The position numbers were made by a program, and so were the translations under genes. From Candidatus Hinthialibacter antarcticus (GTDB lineage Bacteria > Hinthialibacterota > Hinthialibacteria > Hinthialibacterales > Hinthialibacteraceae), in contig JAVCCE010000001.1 in NCBI GenBank assembly GCA_030765645.1, forward strand, positions 62,001 to 126,000: DNA of 64,000 bases. The letters run 5' to 3'. The notes beneath the pieces are model-generated. The model saw nothing but the letters and a program-made list of their open reading frames with translations. It was not told where the DNA came from and made no database searches. The first letter of the stretch is position 1; each line of letters begins with the position of its first letter. Below are positions 48,201 through 55,800 of the stretch, in pieces.

Positions 48201-49436
48201 GCCGCTCTCCAATGATTCACCTGTCGCTTCGCCTAATCGAAACGCGCCGGCGCCCTCATGTTGAAGCGAAATGACCACATCGAACAAATGCGAACGGCTT
48301 GGGTCGCGCGTGGTTTCGAGATCGCTCACCAATTGGTCGAAGGGATAATCCTGATGGGCGATGGCTTCCGTCACGGTGGCCTGGACGCGATTCAGCAATT
48401 CGACAAACGAACCATCGCCGCATACGCTATCGCGCAAGCAAAGCGTGTTCACAAAAAAGCCGATCATATTTTCAACGTCAGGATGCGTCCGCCCCGCGAA
48501 GGGCGCACCGATGACGAGGTCGTCCTGTCCGCTGTAGCGATACAAAAATGTTTTGACCAGCGCGGTCAAAGTTACAAACAAAGAGGCTTGTTGTTTTTGC
48601 CCCAATGTTTGAATTGCTGCAAACGCATCAGGATTCAGCGGGCAGGTAACCGTGGCGCCCGCATTGGTTTGCACGACGGGGCGGGGATAATCCAACGGCA
48701 GGTCTAAACGCGGCAGGTCGCCCGCCAGTTTTTGATGCCAATAGGTCTTGAGCGGTTCTAACGCATCGCCGGACAGTTTTTTATTTTGCCACGCAGCGAA
48801 ATCTTTATATTGAATCTTCAGCGGCGCCAGCGGCGATTCGCGCTTTTGCAACCGCGCCTCATAGGCCGCGCTCAGTTCGCTGATTAAGATACCCAGCGAC
48901 CATTCATCGCAAATGATGTGGTGCAGATTAAACAGAAACACATGCGCGTCTTCGCCGATGCGCAACACTTTGGCGCGCAACAAAGGCCCACGCTGCAAAT
49001 CAAACGAATGCGCCGCTTCGCGTAAGGCCCAGTCTTTCGCCGCCTGCATCGGGTCTGCGCTGTCTGTCAAATCAACGATCTCTTCGTCCAGAGAAATTTC
49101 ATCATGAATAAACTGGCGCACTTCTCCATCGGGCGAACCGAACGTCGTCCGTAGGGCTTCATGGCGCTGAATGATTTCACGCAGCGCGCCCCAAAAAAGA
49201 GAGGCGTCAAATTGACCGCGCAGCACAATCGAGCCGGGCACGTTATACGCCGTCGAGCCTTCGTTCATGCGGTCCAGCAGCCACAGGCGTTCTTGCGCAT
49301 GAGAAACCGCATAGCCCTTACGCGCGCGTTTCTTCTGCTCGAAAAAACCGCTGTCGCGCAGTTCTTGCAGCGCCTTTTGGTCGCCTGCTTTGGCGCGTTG
49401 TTTTAATTGCTCAATGGCCGCCGGGTTCAAATTCAC
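36249..49436 (-). CDS. Multimodular NRPS: C-A(FkbM)-PCP-C-A-PCP-E-C-A-PCP-C
   Basis: This 4395-residue protein starts at a GTG with AGGAG just upstream. Domains by approximate residue: C1 45-490 (HHIICDEWS); A1 495-1300, code D-F-W-N-I-G-M-V-H-K = Thr, carrying an FkbM-type methyltransferase (VDVGGNIGLFS near 1022, LLKVDVEQSELEVL near 1165) after motif A8; PCP1 1345; C2 1410-1830 (HHSISDGWS); A2 1870-2345, code D-A-F-F-L-G-V-T-F-K, Ile/Val-like; PCP2 (GGDSIRA, E-type) 2393; E 2455-2855 (HHLVVDGVSW, TVGWFTSMFP); C3 2915-3340, DCL type (SPMQQGLLF, HHLLLDGWC); A3 3375-3850, code D-M-T-K-I-G-E-V-G-K, Asn-like; PCP3 3904; C4 3960-4395 with NHIIGDG in place of HHxxxDG. It would add O-methyl-Thr, a D-branched-chain residue and Asn. 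The final C works with the A domain of the next protein. Confidence 0.95.
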   Translation of the reverse strand: MNLNPAAIEQLKQRAKAGDQKALQELRDSGFFEQKKRARKGYAVSHAQERLWLLDRMNEGSTAYNVPGSIVLRGQFDASLFWGALREIIQRHEALRTTFGSPDGEVRQFIHDEISLDEEIVDLTDSADPMQAAKDWALREAAHSFDLQRGPLLRAKVLRIGEDAHVFLFNLHHIICDEWSLGILISELSAAYEARLQKRESPLAPLKIQYKDFAAWQNKKLSGDALEPLKTYWHQKLAGDLPRLDLPLDYPRPVVQTNAGATVTCPLNPDAFAAIQTLGQKQQASLFVTLTALVKTFLYRYSGQDDLVIGAPFAGRTHPDVENMIGFFVNTLCLRDSVCGDGSFVELLNRVQATVTEAIAHQDYPFDQLVSDLETTRDPSRSHLFDVVISLQHEGAGAFRLGEATGESLESGFDTAKFDLIFDFTESPDGLLFRINYNTDLFSEETIQRMGAHFSRLLDGVAAQPEAPINHHPIVSDDEARRMIYEWNATPAAYPETATILSLFEEQTKKTPERTAVVFGEQSLTYRELNQRANQIARRIQREIQLGFDERIAIFLDRSDWMVAVILGVQKAGAAYVPVDPTYPQERIRFMLDDCGCRLVVSETHHQSTLRELAPSLLCVDVHETANEDASEAASPLTPDSAAYVIYTSGSTGKPKGCVVTHRNVVRLMVNDRHPFDFNEDDVWVVAHSFCFDFSVWEMYGALLYGGKLVVAPRDEVRNVEAFHELLRRHRVTVLNQTPAAFYNLIAQEVRAQAHSLDPHLRYVIFGGDRLEATYLRPWVERYPLNEIKLINMYGITETTVHVTYYEIQPRDVFGAAGVSPIGTPIPGTTVFVCNDALQLQPPGVAGEILVGGDGVCREYLNREPLTRERFIENPFESPGRLYRSGDVGRWFADGRLEHLGRNDDQVQVRGFRVELGEIESAVAKHPAVDRCVALAQGDDATSMQLVAYIAPDPDKAAPLKRILRSIHEIPDDASLIYELPNGLTIAHQNKSESDFLYEEIFTHNAYLKYGIEIHDGDCIVDVGGNIGLFSVFAALQEKNITLYSFEPIPPVYECLRKNLQWYSPPSRAFEMGLSDKPGQARFVYFPYNTVVSGKGVDSGEVREVVKTYLVNELTAQGREITDAALEDLLEERMQSQEFDCRLETLSNVIREQSIERIDLLKVDVEQSELEVLLGIDERDWDKIAQVVIEVHDVNGRLDTVTNVLKQRGFSLQIEQDALLQNTNLYNVFALRTDRNVTEIKQSNLDGINPSWCGESSFAKEIRKTIAPLLPDYMAPSSYIFVEEFPLTANGKIDRKALAALAKNAQRDHQQFVAPRNEKEERLAGLWRSVLEREDIGAFDNFFERGGHSLKATQLVAKIHQEMNVKIPLRLVFQHPTLAGLAQAIEPGHLEAFRHIEPAPGAARYPLSHGQRRLWLIERMGANRLAYMISEAFRAPGDLDAEALRETLGLLIARHESLRTVIVEEHDEPWQVVQDAIDVPFEIFDQRSALLREDDERELILSKTNQPFDLANGPLFRVALFRFAEQRNIVLFSIHHSISDGWSMNVLLDEWAQLYEAHRRKQPSPLAGLRLQYKDYAVWQKEWLQSNGVESARRFWLDQFKDEVSVLELPTDRPRPVVQSFSGGVYSFELEAALAQRLWMFGRDRGASAFVTVLAAVYALLFRYANQDDVVVGSPVAGREHADLEGLVGFFVNMLPLRSRINGDAGFAGLLEQTRDAVAQALTYQAYPFDRLVDELELHRDLSRSPLFDVAVTLHNQQTQDGNAVAIEAYPLHSAISKFDLTFFFSELPNGRCGVGIEYNADLFEPRRIEGMARHFCALVASALAAPQKALHSLPVMSDDERRRVIENFNDAAADYPKTLSVAELFERQAEQTPNATALICGDDKLTYQQLNQKGNALATRLCVEYALQPEECVGVLMERSQGPVIAALAILKAGGAYVPLDPAYPQSRIQYMVEDAQCRIVLSDAALIETYSTILTDIHWVDAAQVEGELSGNPSTQTDGSSLAYVIYTSGSTGEPKGSLIEQRSITRLVKNTNYIQINQSDCILQTGSLSFDASTFEIWGALLNGASVCMPHEDDLLEPARLAALIETNRVSILFLTTSLFNQYAEAQINMFGSLRVLLTGGEKVSVKHINRVRAHCPDLSMLHVYGPTENTTFSTYYSIEREQVGDAPIGMPIANSTVYILDAHGGPQPVGVPGEICVGGDGVARGYLNRDALTREKFVADPFRSGASMYKTGDQGVWNDDGTVSFIGRIDNQVKVRGFRVEPGEIEIRLQAFDEIDQAAVEARLTSVGTKELVAYYAAARSVSAAQLRERLSKELPDYMVPSRWVELERLPLNRNGKIDRKKLPEPGGLDTASSKDAAPRNETEQALLDVWRSVLGRPALGVHDNYFEAGGDSIRAIQIVSRLRQLGWQAEIRHLFQYLTVAELAPRLSAAQVEETADEVIEGEVKLAPIQQWFFDGHDDDIHHFNQSVMLKPLQAIDADALKEAFKDIWRHHDALRMQFHQPRGAYQQYNRGLDVPIDFEVVDCCGETDETAAVELHAQSAQAGFDLQNTPLMKAALYRTSSGDRILWIVHHLVVDGVSWRILLEDLETAYQARSHNAQPVLPQKTASYQLWAEALHVFSQDGALLQETDYWRSALTQPATALPLDGDADANVYGDCDVIQLELSNDETEQLLTRSHRAYSTEMNDLLLTALARALSDWTSGDAFWITLEGHGREALSRPINISRTVGWFTSMFPFLLRVESDSLAQQIKETKEALRAVPRKGMGYGVLRHLAKIEEIEAPPSQLSFNYLGQFDADGNEGLFSIVDEPCGKTLGARLQRDFDIEIIALVASGRMALSAIYNKRRHQKETVEQFLQAFREQLNVVSNHCSRQTMSELTPSDCTGCSLSLVQFEELLETNGWRASEIADVYPLSPMQQGLLFQSLYQPESQAYFLQMSFRLNGGLSVEAFRQAWFELCQRHAIFRTAFVYDGVASPLQIVLKQREPEWNFESIAALPSEQQDVLIQQKQEDERRRGFHFTHDPLMRIHVYQLNETQYQVIWSYHHLLLDGWCLRIVYQELYQLYGGFAREGAAELNSPPRYGDYIAWLQSQDAEQAQAYWAKWVEGYEPAATIAKRRNASDESYQFKKAEITLDEELTAALQAVASNANVTLNTVVQTGLALALQQHAGRDDVMMGSIVSGRAADVEGVEDMLGLFINAIPVRAGFDGNHTVSDALKIIQNQTLESEAYSYYPLADIQALSGGERDLFDVLMIFANYPTELDSIEVEDDSEAHWTIDQIENFDQTHYDLNLIVAPGARLQLKLHYNGAAYEETRIAWLVKQLKAAFERMAQNPGLQVKQFSILSGPEYGLVVNQWNATRTAASQTTIVDDFLIRVHSEPEAIALKIKTHSLSYAALNQQANPFANSLIQKYEVGADDLVGVLMGRSDAMVAAILGVLKSGAAYVPIDPTAPDARIEHVIQDSGCKVVITEAKYAARLNAVGRPLLLANEINGASTDEPGVNPRLQDLAYVIYTSGSTGLPKGCLIEHRNLSHYLHWANDYYYGERDGGVMGLHSSISIDMTVTSLFLPLLRGKTLHVFGQEEETPDLLAAMFEPGSGFDCVKLTPSHISVLKELNIQQTDVSLAIVGGEALPMDCVRYLHQLNPSMRVVNEYGPTETTVGCIVKEISPKDERVLIGKPIHNTQVYVLDGWMRPAPVGEAGEIYIGGAGVGRGYLNRDDLTQEKFIANPFAADETLYRTGDVGVWLDDGELDYLGRNDDQVKVRGYRVELGEIEQQIQALPGVVQAAVALRDVRQGEPELVAYFVAEGEPDTKPLRAALAKRLPDYCVPRYWMQLDAIPLSPGGKTDKRVLPLPQQEQNAEDALDQPSDETEQQLADIWREVLNTASIGVRDRFFDIGGHSLKAMQTVSRIHKRLGVKLALRDLFEHPTIAELAVLIRQSERDEFQAIEPAPSQEYYELSFAQKRLWFIQRAGGEDATAAYNMPKALLLEGEVNVDALNRAFNQLLKRHEALRTGFVEIDGEPKQVVHDNVEFSVRVICFENEADVENAARQLAEKDAHTPFDLARPPLLRGTLILLDPSRAVFVLTVNHIIGDGWSMQVLFRDLLTFYQANQDGREAAIQPLRIQYKDFALWQNSRSLNAHEAYWLEQLKGKPESVRLPYDRPAAEQDYQGGTEQLVLDAPTVAALRGLAQSNNTTLSNVVLAFFYVLLYQWTRQDDLCVGVSIANRTHPDLEGLIGFFVNILPVRVRASAQLDFDELLTRVMDAANSAYEHQEYPFDLLVQKMNPHRAASRQPLVNVVYGYQNFSDIQLDVEKPNGVEMNKTKAASVSEFDLEFNTSKFDLTLFASESDDGLELNMEYDSARFEPASIRRLLDAMGRFMQSTRSETQEEKQ

Positions 49437-49443
49437 GACTCTC

Positions 49444-52400
49444 CTAATCGTTTAACAGTTCGAGTTCTTCAGCGGAAAGCGAATCCGCTTCATCGCTGCT
49501 GATTGCTTCAATTTCATCTACAGGTTCTTCGTCAACCGGACAAATCTCGTCTATCGGCGCCGCGTCTTTTTCGGCAAAAGCCGCCGCAAATCCCGCCGGG
49601 GTTGGATGTTGAAACAAGTCCATCAAAGTCGCATTCAAACTCAAATCGCGTTGAATGCGATACAACAAACGCGTCGCGAGAATGCTGTGTCCGCCCCATT
49701 CAAAAAAATTGCCGTGAACGCCGACCGCGTTGTTTTCTAAACTACCGCGCCACAATTCCAACAATTTAACTTCGAGTTCCGTACGCGGTTCTTCATCAAT
49801 CGGCGCCGCCTCAGCAATGCTGCTCTCAATCGGCGGCAGCGCTTTGCGGTCAACTTTTCCATTGGGCGTCAGCGGCATTGCGTCGAGATGCGTGAAATAC
49901 GACGGTGCCATATACTCAGGCAATTTCGCCCGCACCCATGCGCGTATATCCACCAACGAAATCGATTCGTCCGCCGTGTAATAAGCGGCAAGACTGCCTT
50001 CTCCATTCGAACTCTTGTTTAGAACCACCACCGCTTGCCGTACGCCTGGATGGCCGGACAACACCGCTTCGATCTCGCCGGTCTCGATGCGAAATCCGCG
50101 CACTTTAACCTGATGGTCAAGCCGCCCTAAAAACTCAATCGTCCCGTCTTCGCGATACGCCGCCAGGTCGCCGGTACGATAGAGCCGTTGGCCCAGTTCT
50201 TTTGAAAATGGATTTACAATAAATTTTTCACGCGTCAATTCATCGCGATTGTGATACCCCCGCGCAAGCCCGTCGCCGCCGATCAGCAACTCACCCGGGA
50301 CGCCGATGGGCGTTGGCTGTCCACTCGCATCAACAATATATATAGTCGTATTGTCGATGGGGCGGCCGATCAAGATATTGGCGTCGAGATCGGTGTTTGT
50401 ATTTTCTTCAACCCGGTGCAGACACGACCAGATCGTTGTTTCCGTCGGGCCGTAAAGGTTCCACACTGACGCGCCGCGCCGCAACAGTTCCTTTGCCAGC
50501 CGCCAGGGCAGGGCCTCGCCGCCGCAGAGAATTTTCATTTCAGGGCTGCCGCTCCAACCCGCTTCTAACAGCATCCGCCAGGTCGCGGGCGTGGCCTGCA
50601 TCACGCTCGGCTTAGCGTCTTCCATCAACCGCAACAGTTGGATGCCGTCCGCCCCTTCATCATGCGAGGCCAACACGATCTCGCCGCCGCGCATCAACGG
50701 CAGAAACAATTCCAACCCGGCGATGTCAAACGAAATCGTCGTCACCGCGAGTAAGCGGTCGTTGGCGTTAAAGCCGGGCTCGCGCGCCATCGACAATAAA
50801 AAGTTCAACAAGGTGCGATGAGAAATCTCGACGCCCTTGGGCCGTCCGGTCGAGCCGGAGGTATAAATAATGTACGCCAATTGATTTTGAGAAATATCAA
50901 CGCGCGGCGCATCCGGCGCCAGCGCATCGTGTTGTATTTCATTGACGACAATTACACTCACGCCTTCGATCGCCAATTCATCTTGCAATGAGGATTGGGT
51001 CAAAAGAACTTTCGCGCCCGAGTCCTGCAGCATGTATTGCAAGCGTTCTTGAGGAAACCCCGGGTCCATTGGCACATACGCGCCGCCCGCTTTCAACACC
51101 GCCAGCAACGCAATTACCATATCCGGCGAGCGCTCGAGATACACGCCCGCCAATTCGCCGGGAGCCAATCCTGCTCGAACCAAACGCTGCGTCAACGCAT
51201 TCACACGGCAGCTGAGCGCTCCGTACGAAATGCGCTCATCGCCAAAAGTGATTGCGATTTTTTCCGAATCCTCTTTTACCTGTTGGTCAATCCAACCAAG
51301 AAAAGTCCCATCGTCTGGCAATTCACTCTGCGTCTGGTTACATTCTTCCAGCAAGAAGCGGCGTTCCGATTTGTCCAACAAACCAAGACGCCCGATGGGT
51401 TGGCTTGCGTCTCGTAAGAAACCATCGGCAATCGTTTGCAGATGACCAACCATACGCTGAATGCGGGCATCGCTAAACAAGTCCGTGTTATATTCAATCG
51501 CGACGATCAAACGCCCGCCGCTGACTTTAAAGCAAAAAGTCAAATCGAACTTGCTGGTTTCTGGATGCTCAAAAAATTGCTCGCACGACAACCCGCCCAT
51601 CTGCAAACCAGAGTCATCCTGGTTTTGCAAAATCACACAGACGTCGAACAACGGCGAGCGGCTCATGTCGCGTTCGAGTTTGAGTTCATTCACCAACACG
51701 TCAAATGGATAGGGATGGTCATACGCCTGCGAAACCATCTCGCGCGCCTGCTGCAGCAGTCCAACAAACGGCGCCGCCGCATTGGGGCGCAACCGCAACG
51801 GCGCAGTGTTGATATAAAACCCGATCTGGCCCGTTAAATCGGCATGGTCGCGCCCGGAAAACGGGCTGCCGAGAATCACGTCATCCTGCTGCGTATACCG
51901 ATGCAGCAGCGCCGCGACCCACGCCGTCAACAACATAAACAAACTGACGTTCTCTTTTTTTGCAAGCGCCTGAATCTGCGCAGAACGCTCTTCATCAAAC
52001 AAGTACGTCAACTCGCGCCCGGAAAACGTCTGATGCGGTGGACGCGGCGAATCGGTATGTAAATTCAACGTGGGCAATTCGCCCGCAAGTGTTTCCAGCC
52101 AATAGTTGCGGTGCGCTTCCATCGCCTCGCACTGCAAGCAGGCGTTTTGCCAGTGCGCATAATCGCGATATTGAACCGGCAGCGATAGCAATCCGTCATC
52201 CGCGCCGTTCGCCTCGGCGTTGTATAGCGCCGATAGGTCGCGCGCCAAAATCCCGATGCTGACGCCGTCAGAAATAATGTGATGCACCGTAAACAACATC
52301 ACATGGCGCCGCTCAGCCAAGCGTAATAACCTTACGTCGTACAACGGCCCCGCCGACAAATCAAACGTCTGCCGCGCATGAAGCCGTCCGCGCTGAACCG

Positions 52401-52881
52401 CTTCTTGCGCCGGATCAGCACACGAACGCAAATCTTCAACCGCGAACGGCGCCAACGCGTCTGAATACACAGCCTGCCTCGGCTCGCCTTCGACTAACGG
52501 AAAATACGTCCGCAGCGACTCATGGCGCGCCGCCAATCGTTCGAGCGCCGCGCGCAAGGCAGCGGGATTCAGATCGCCTTCAATCTGCTGATGCAATGGA
52601 ATGTTGTACGCCGCCGAGCCGTCTTCGATCTGACATAACACCCACAAACGGCGCTGGGCGTTCGACAGTTCGCCGTCATCACCCTCAGGCGCCTGTGGAA
52701 TCGGCCCGCCTTCAAGCGAAGCAACAAAAGCGATCAGTTTTTCTTTGTGAGCGCGAAGTTCATCCAAGCGCTCTGGCGTCATCACGCCCTTGGCGGCGCG
52801 GAACTTTAACTGCCCGTCCTCCAGCCAGAGATGAACGCCCCACTCGCGCAATTGTTTAAGGAAGGCCGGCAATTTCGTCAT
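49444..52881 (-). CDS. NRPS module: TubC docking-C-A(Gly)-PCP
   Basis: The first ~55 residues (LPAFLKQLREWGVHLWLEDG, then KGVMTPERLDELRAHK) are a TubC-type beta-hairpin docking domain, which binds the acidic C-terminus of the upstream partner. The PKS encoded just before ends in EDAAEEMEEGVI, a fitting partner. The C domain (~75-500) has HHIISDG near 203. The A domain (~530-1010) has YTSGSTGRPKG near 676, ends at NGKVDRKALP, and reads D-I-L-Q-L-G-L-I-W-K, the known glycine code. The PCP (WGGHSILA near 1061) is followed by an acidic tail. The module therefore condenses glycine onto the reduced ketide unit made by the preceding PKS. The ATG overlaps the previous stop (ATGA) with a GGAGGAAGG ribosome site; the next NRPS starts 7 bp after this gene ends. 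Confidence 0.94.
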   Translation of the reverse strand: MTKLPAFLKQLREWGVHLWLEDGQLKFRAAKGVMTPERLDELRAHKEKLIAFVASLEGGPIPQAPEGDDGELSNAQRRLWVLCQIEDGSAAYNIPLHQQIEGDLNPAALRAALERLAARHESLRTYFPLVEGEPRQAVYSDALAPFAVEDLRSCADPAQEAVQRGRLHARQTFDLSAGPLYDVRLLRLAERRHVMLFTVHHIISDGVSIGILARDLSALYNAEANGADDGLLSLPVQYRDYAHWQNACLQCEAMEAHRNYWLETLAGELPTLNLHTDSPRPPHQTFSGRELTYLFDEERSAQIQALAKKENVSLFMLLTAWVAALLHRYTQQDDVILGSPFSGRDHADLTGQIGFYINTAPLRLRPNAAAPFVGLLQQAREMVSQAYDHPYPFDVLVNELKLERDMSRSPLFDVCVILQNQDDSGLQMGGLSCEQFFEHPETSKFDLTFCFKVSGGRLIVAIEYNTDLFSDARIQRMVGHLQTIADGFLRDASQPIGRLGLLDKSERRFLLEECNQTQSELPDDGTFLGWIDQQVKEDSEKIAITFGDERISYGALSCRVNALTQRLVRAGLAPGELAGVYLERSPDMVIALLAVLKAGGAYVPMDPGFPQERLQYMLQDSGAKVLLTQSSLQDELAIEGVSVIVVNEIQHDALAPDAPRVDISQNQLAYIIYTSGSTGRPKGVEISHRTLLNFLLSMAREPGFNANDRLLAVTTISFDIAGLELFLPLMRGGEIVLASHDEGADGIQLLRLMEDAKPSVMQATPATWRMLLEAGWSGSPEMKILCGGEALPWRLAKELLRRGASVWNLYGPTETTIWSCLHRVEENTNTDLDANILIGRPIDNTTIYIVDASGQPTPIGVPGELLIGGDGLARGYHNRDELTREKFIVNPFSKELGQRLYRTGDLAAYREDGTIEFLGRLDHQVKVRGFRIETGEIEAVLSGHPGVRQAVVVLNKSSNGEGSLAAYYTADESISLVDIRAWVRAKLPEYMAPSYFTHLDAMPLTPNGKVDRKALPPIESSIAEAAPIDEEPRTELEVKLLELWRGSLENNAVGVHGNFFEWGGHSILATRLLYRIQRDLSLNATLMDLFQHPTPAGFAAAFAEKDAAPIDEICPVDEEPVDEIEAISSDEADSLSAEELELLND

Positions 52882-55800
52882 ATCACGCCTTCCTCCATTT
52901 CTTCAGCGGCGTCTTCCATCGCGCCTTCATGCTCCGGCTGCGCCAGCGAACGCAATCCACCGAAGGTCGGGTCTTCTAAAAACGCGCTGAGCGGTATATT
53001 CACCCGCAACGCCTTACGCAGCCGCGTCAATATTTGCGCAGCCAGCAGCGAGTCGCCGCCCAGTTCATAAAAATTATCTGCATCAGAAACAGAACGAACG
53101 CCGAGAAATTCTTTCCAAATTGCTTCAACCGCGTCATGCGCGTTGAGGAGTGAAACATCATTTTTAGAATCAACCACATCAGGACCTGCACCCGATGCGC
53201 CGTGAACCGTACGGTCAATATTCATCCGCTGATGAAAGTCTGTAGTTGAAACGATCAACTCGGCGGCGTTCAATGAAAGGGCGTATTCAAACACATCCTG
53301 CCCTTCGCGGTTCGACAAACCGAGCGCCAGCGACGCATCCTCGCTTCCAGCGTCATCCGTACGCGCAAAACGCTCGACCAGTTTCTCCCAACTCTGCGAG
53401 CGTTGTTTCGGCTCAACCGTTTCTAACTCAACCGAATCCAGCGGCGCAAATTGAATGACAAGTTTTCCGATGTGTTTGGCCTTCGCCATAAATGCAAAGG
53501 CGTCGCGCGCTTGTTGGGCAGAATAGGTTTTATGTGGACTCGGCTGCAAGCGCCCATCGGCGAATTCCTGCATCAACTCTTGAAAGGCCCCGGCGAACCC
53601 GGGCGTATCCGGCCCCACGCCGACGGCGAAATACGACAGGCATTTCTGAAACGGCGCCAAGCCCAACTGCGCGTTTTGATAAATGTCGCGCACGCCGATC
53701 TCAAGAAAGCGCCCGAACGGGGCCAGCGTTTCAAAACTTTTTTCCATCAGCTCGCCGCTGAGTGAATTCAACACAACGTCGACGCCTTCTCCGCTGGTGA
53801 TCTGTTGAATCTCGTCGGCAAACTCCGCTGTACGCGAATTCATCACATGCGCAACACTCAGCGTTTTGAGATAGGCCCGCTTATCGTCGCTGCCCGCCGT
53901 CGCGAAAATTTCCGCGCCGATTTGCTGGGCGATTTTCACCGCCGCCATACCGACGCCGCCCGCCGCCGCATGAATCAACACCCGCTCGCCCGCCTGCAAG
54001 CGCGCGAGTTTCCGTAGTGCGTAATACGCTGTTAAAAACGCCGCCGGGATACTGGCGCCCTCTTCAAAACTGACGCCGTCCGGTAGCCGCGCGGCCCGCT
54101 CCGCCGCCACGGTCACATAGCGTTGAAAACAAGCGGTCGCAAACGCCGCCACCCGGTCGCCGGTTTTAAACGATGCAACGCCGTCGCCGACAGCCGTCAC
54201 CGTCCCGGCGCATTCTAAGCCAAGCGGCAGTTTAAAGCCCTCCGCCTCGGCGAACATGCCATAGGCGTACATGACTTCTTTGAAATTCAGCCCCGCCGCT
54301 TCGACGCAGATTTCGATTTCGCCCGGCGCGGGCGCAGAGCGTTTCGACGGCCTCAGCGCCAGCGTCTCGAGATCGCCCGGCGCGGTAATATCCAACTGAT
54401 AGTTTTCATACGCCGACGCTTCATTCGTCGATTGTAATTGCTGATAGGTTTTGCTTTCTTGTTGCACCCGCTTGAGCGTATAATTTTCGATCTCAACCAA
54501 GAGAGCGCCGTCGCCGTCATAAAGTGAAACGTCAAACGCGATTTCGCTCTCTTCGTTTTTGATGAGCCGCGCCCGGCTATACAACGTCTGCGTCAACGGC
54601 GCATAGACGCGAATTTGCTGGTATGAAAACGGCAGGCCGTCGAGAAAGCCGTCGCGCAAAACGCAGATGCCGGTCGCGACATCCAACAAGGCGGGATGCA
54701 ACGATTGCGCCGCGAGTTCCGCCGCGTATGAATCCGGCAGGCGCAATTTCGCCAGCGCTGCGTCGCCGTCAGCCTTCACCCATTCAACGCAATGCCAATG
54801 CGGGCCAAACGCTTTTAGATGGTCATTGATATTTCTCAAACCGACTTCGTCTTCAGCCGATTGAACGCCGCTTAGATCTAGCCTCCCGCTTGCAGTATCG
54901 CGCAACGCTTCAACGCAACCCTGCGCATGGACCGTCCAGTCGTCCTCGCCGGACTTTCGACTAACAACTTGAAATTCGTAGGGCGAATGATTGGCGTCAA
55001 ACAAAACCCGGGCTTCGCGCTCGAAATCCATGATCATTGGATTCAAAAAGTACACGTCCGAAAACGCATACGCCGCTTCTCCGGTGCAATGTTGAAACGC
55101 CTCGCGCACCCATTCCAGATACGCAGTGCCCGGCGCGACCGATTGGCCTTCGATGCGGTGTTCGTTAACGATCCAATCCTGGTCTGGGTGAATACGCGCC
55201 GCATAGACAATCGCGTTCGCCTCATCAATCGGCTGAAACAACCCATCGCTTCCATGAGTTTTAATTTTACTTTTTAAAGAAGCCTCGACCGCCATGCCCG
55301 CTTCACGCCAGGCGTCCCAATGGATGGCGGTCACATTTGCGCCTTGGGCGCGTTGTTGTTGCGCGAAGGCGTTCAGATACGAATTCGCCGCGATGTAAGC
55401 GACTTGCCCGACCGAACCGATGTCGGCGCTAAGCGCAGAACAAAACACGCAAAAATCAAGCGACCTTAGATCAAGCGCAGACGCCAGCGCTTTGGCGCCG
55501 TCTACTTTCGCCGCCACGACCGAATGAATCGAATCGCGGCTTCGACGCTGAATCATCTCGCCGTCAGCCACGCCCGCTGCGTGAATCACGCCGCGCACCG
55601 CGCCCGCTTGCGTTTGAAATTCATCAACGATTTTCTTCAACGACATCGCATCGCTCACGTCAACAGCGTAGAGCGACACCCGCGCCCCGGTTTGTTCAAT
55701 GGCGCGAATGGTTTGAATGGTTTTTGCATTTTTTGAATGGGGCGCATCACGCAACAATTCGTCCCATGCGCTGCGTTCGGGAAACTCTGATCGTGTAATC

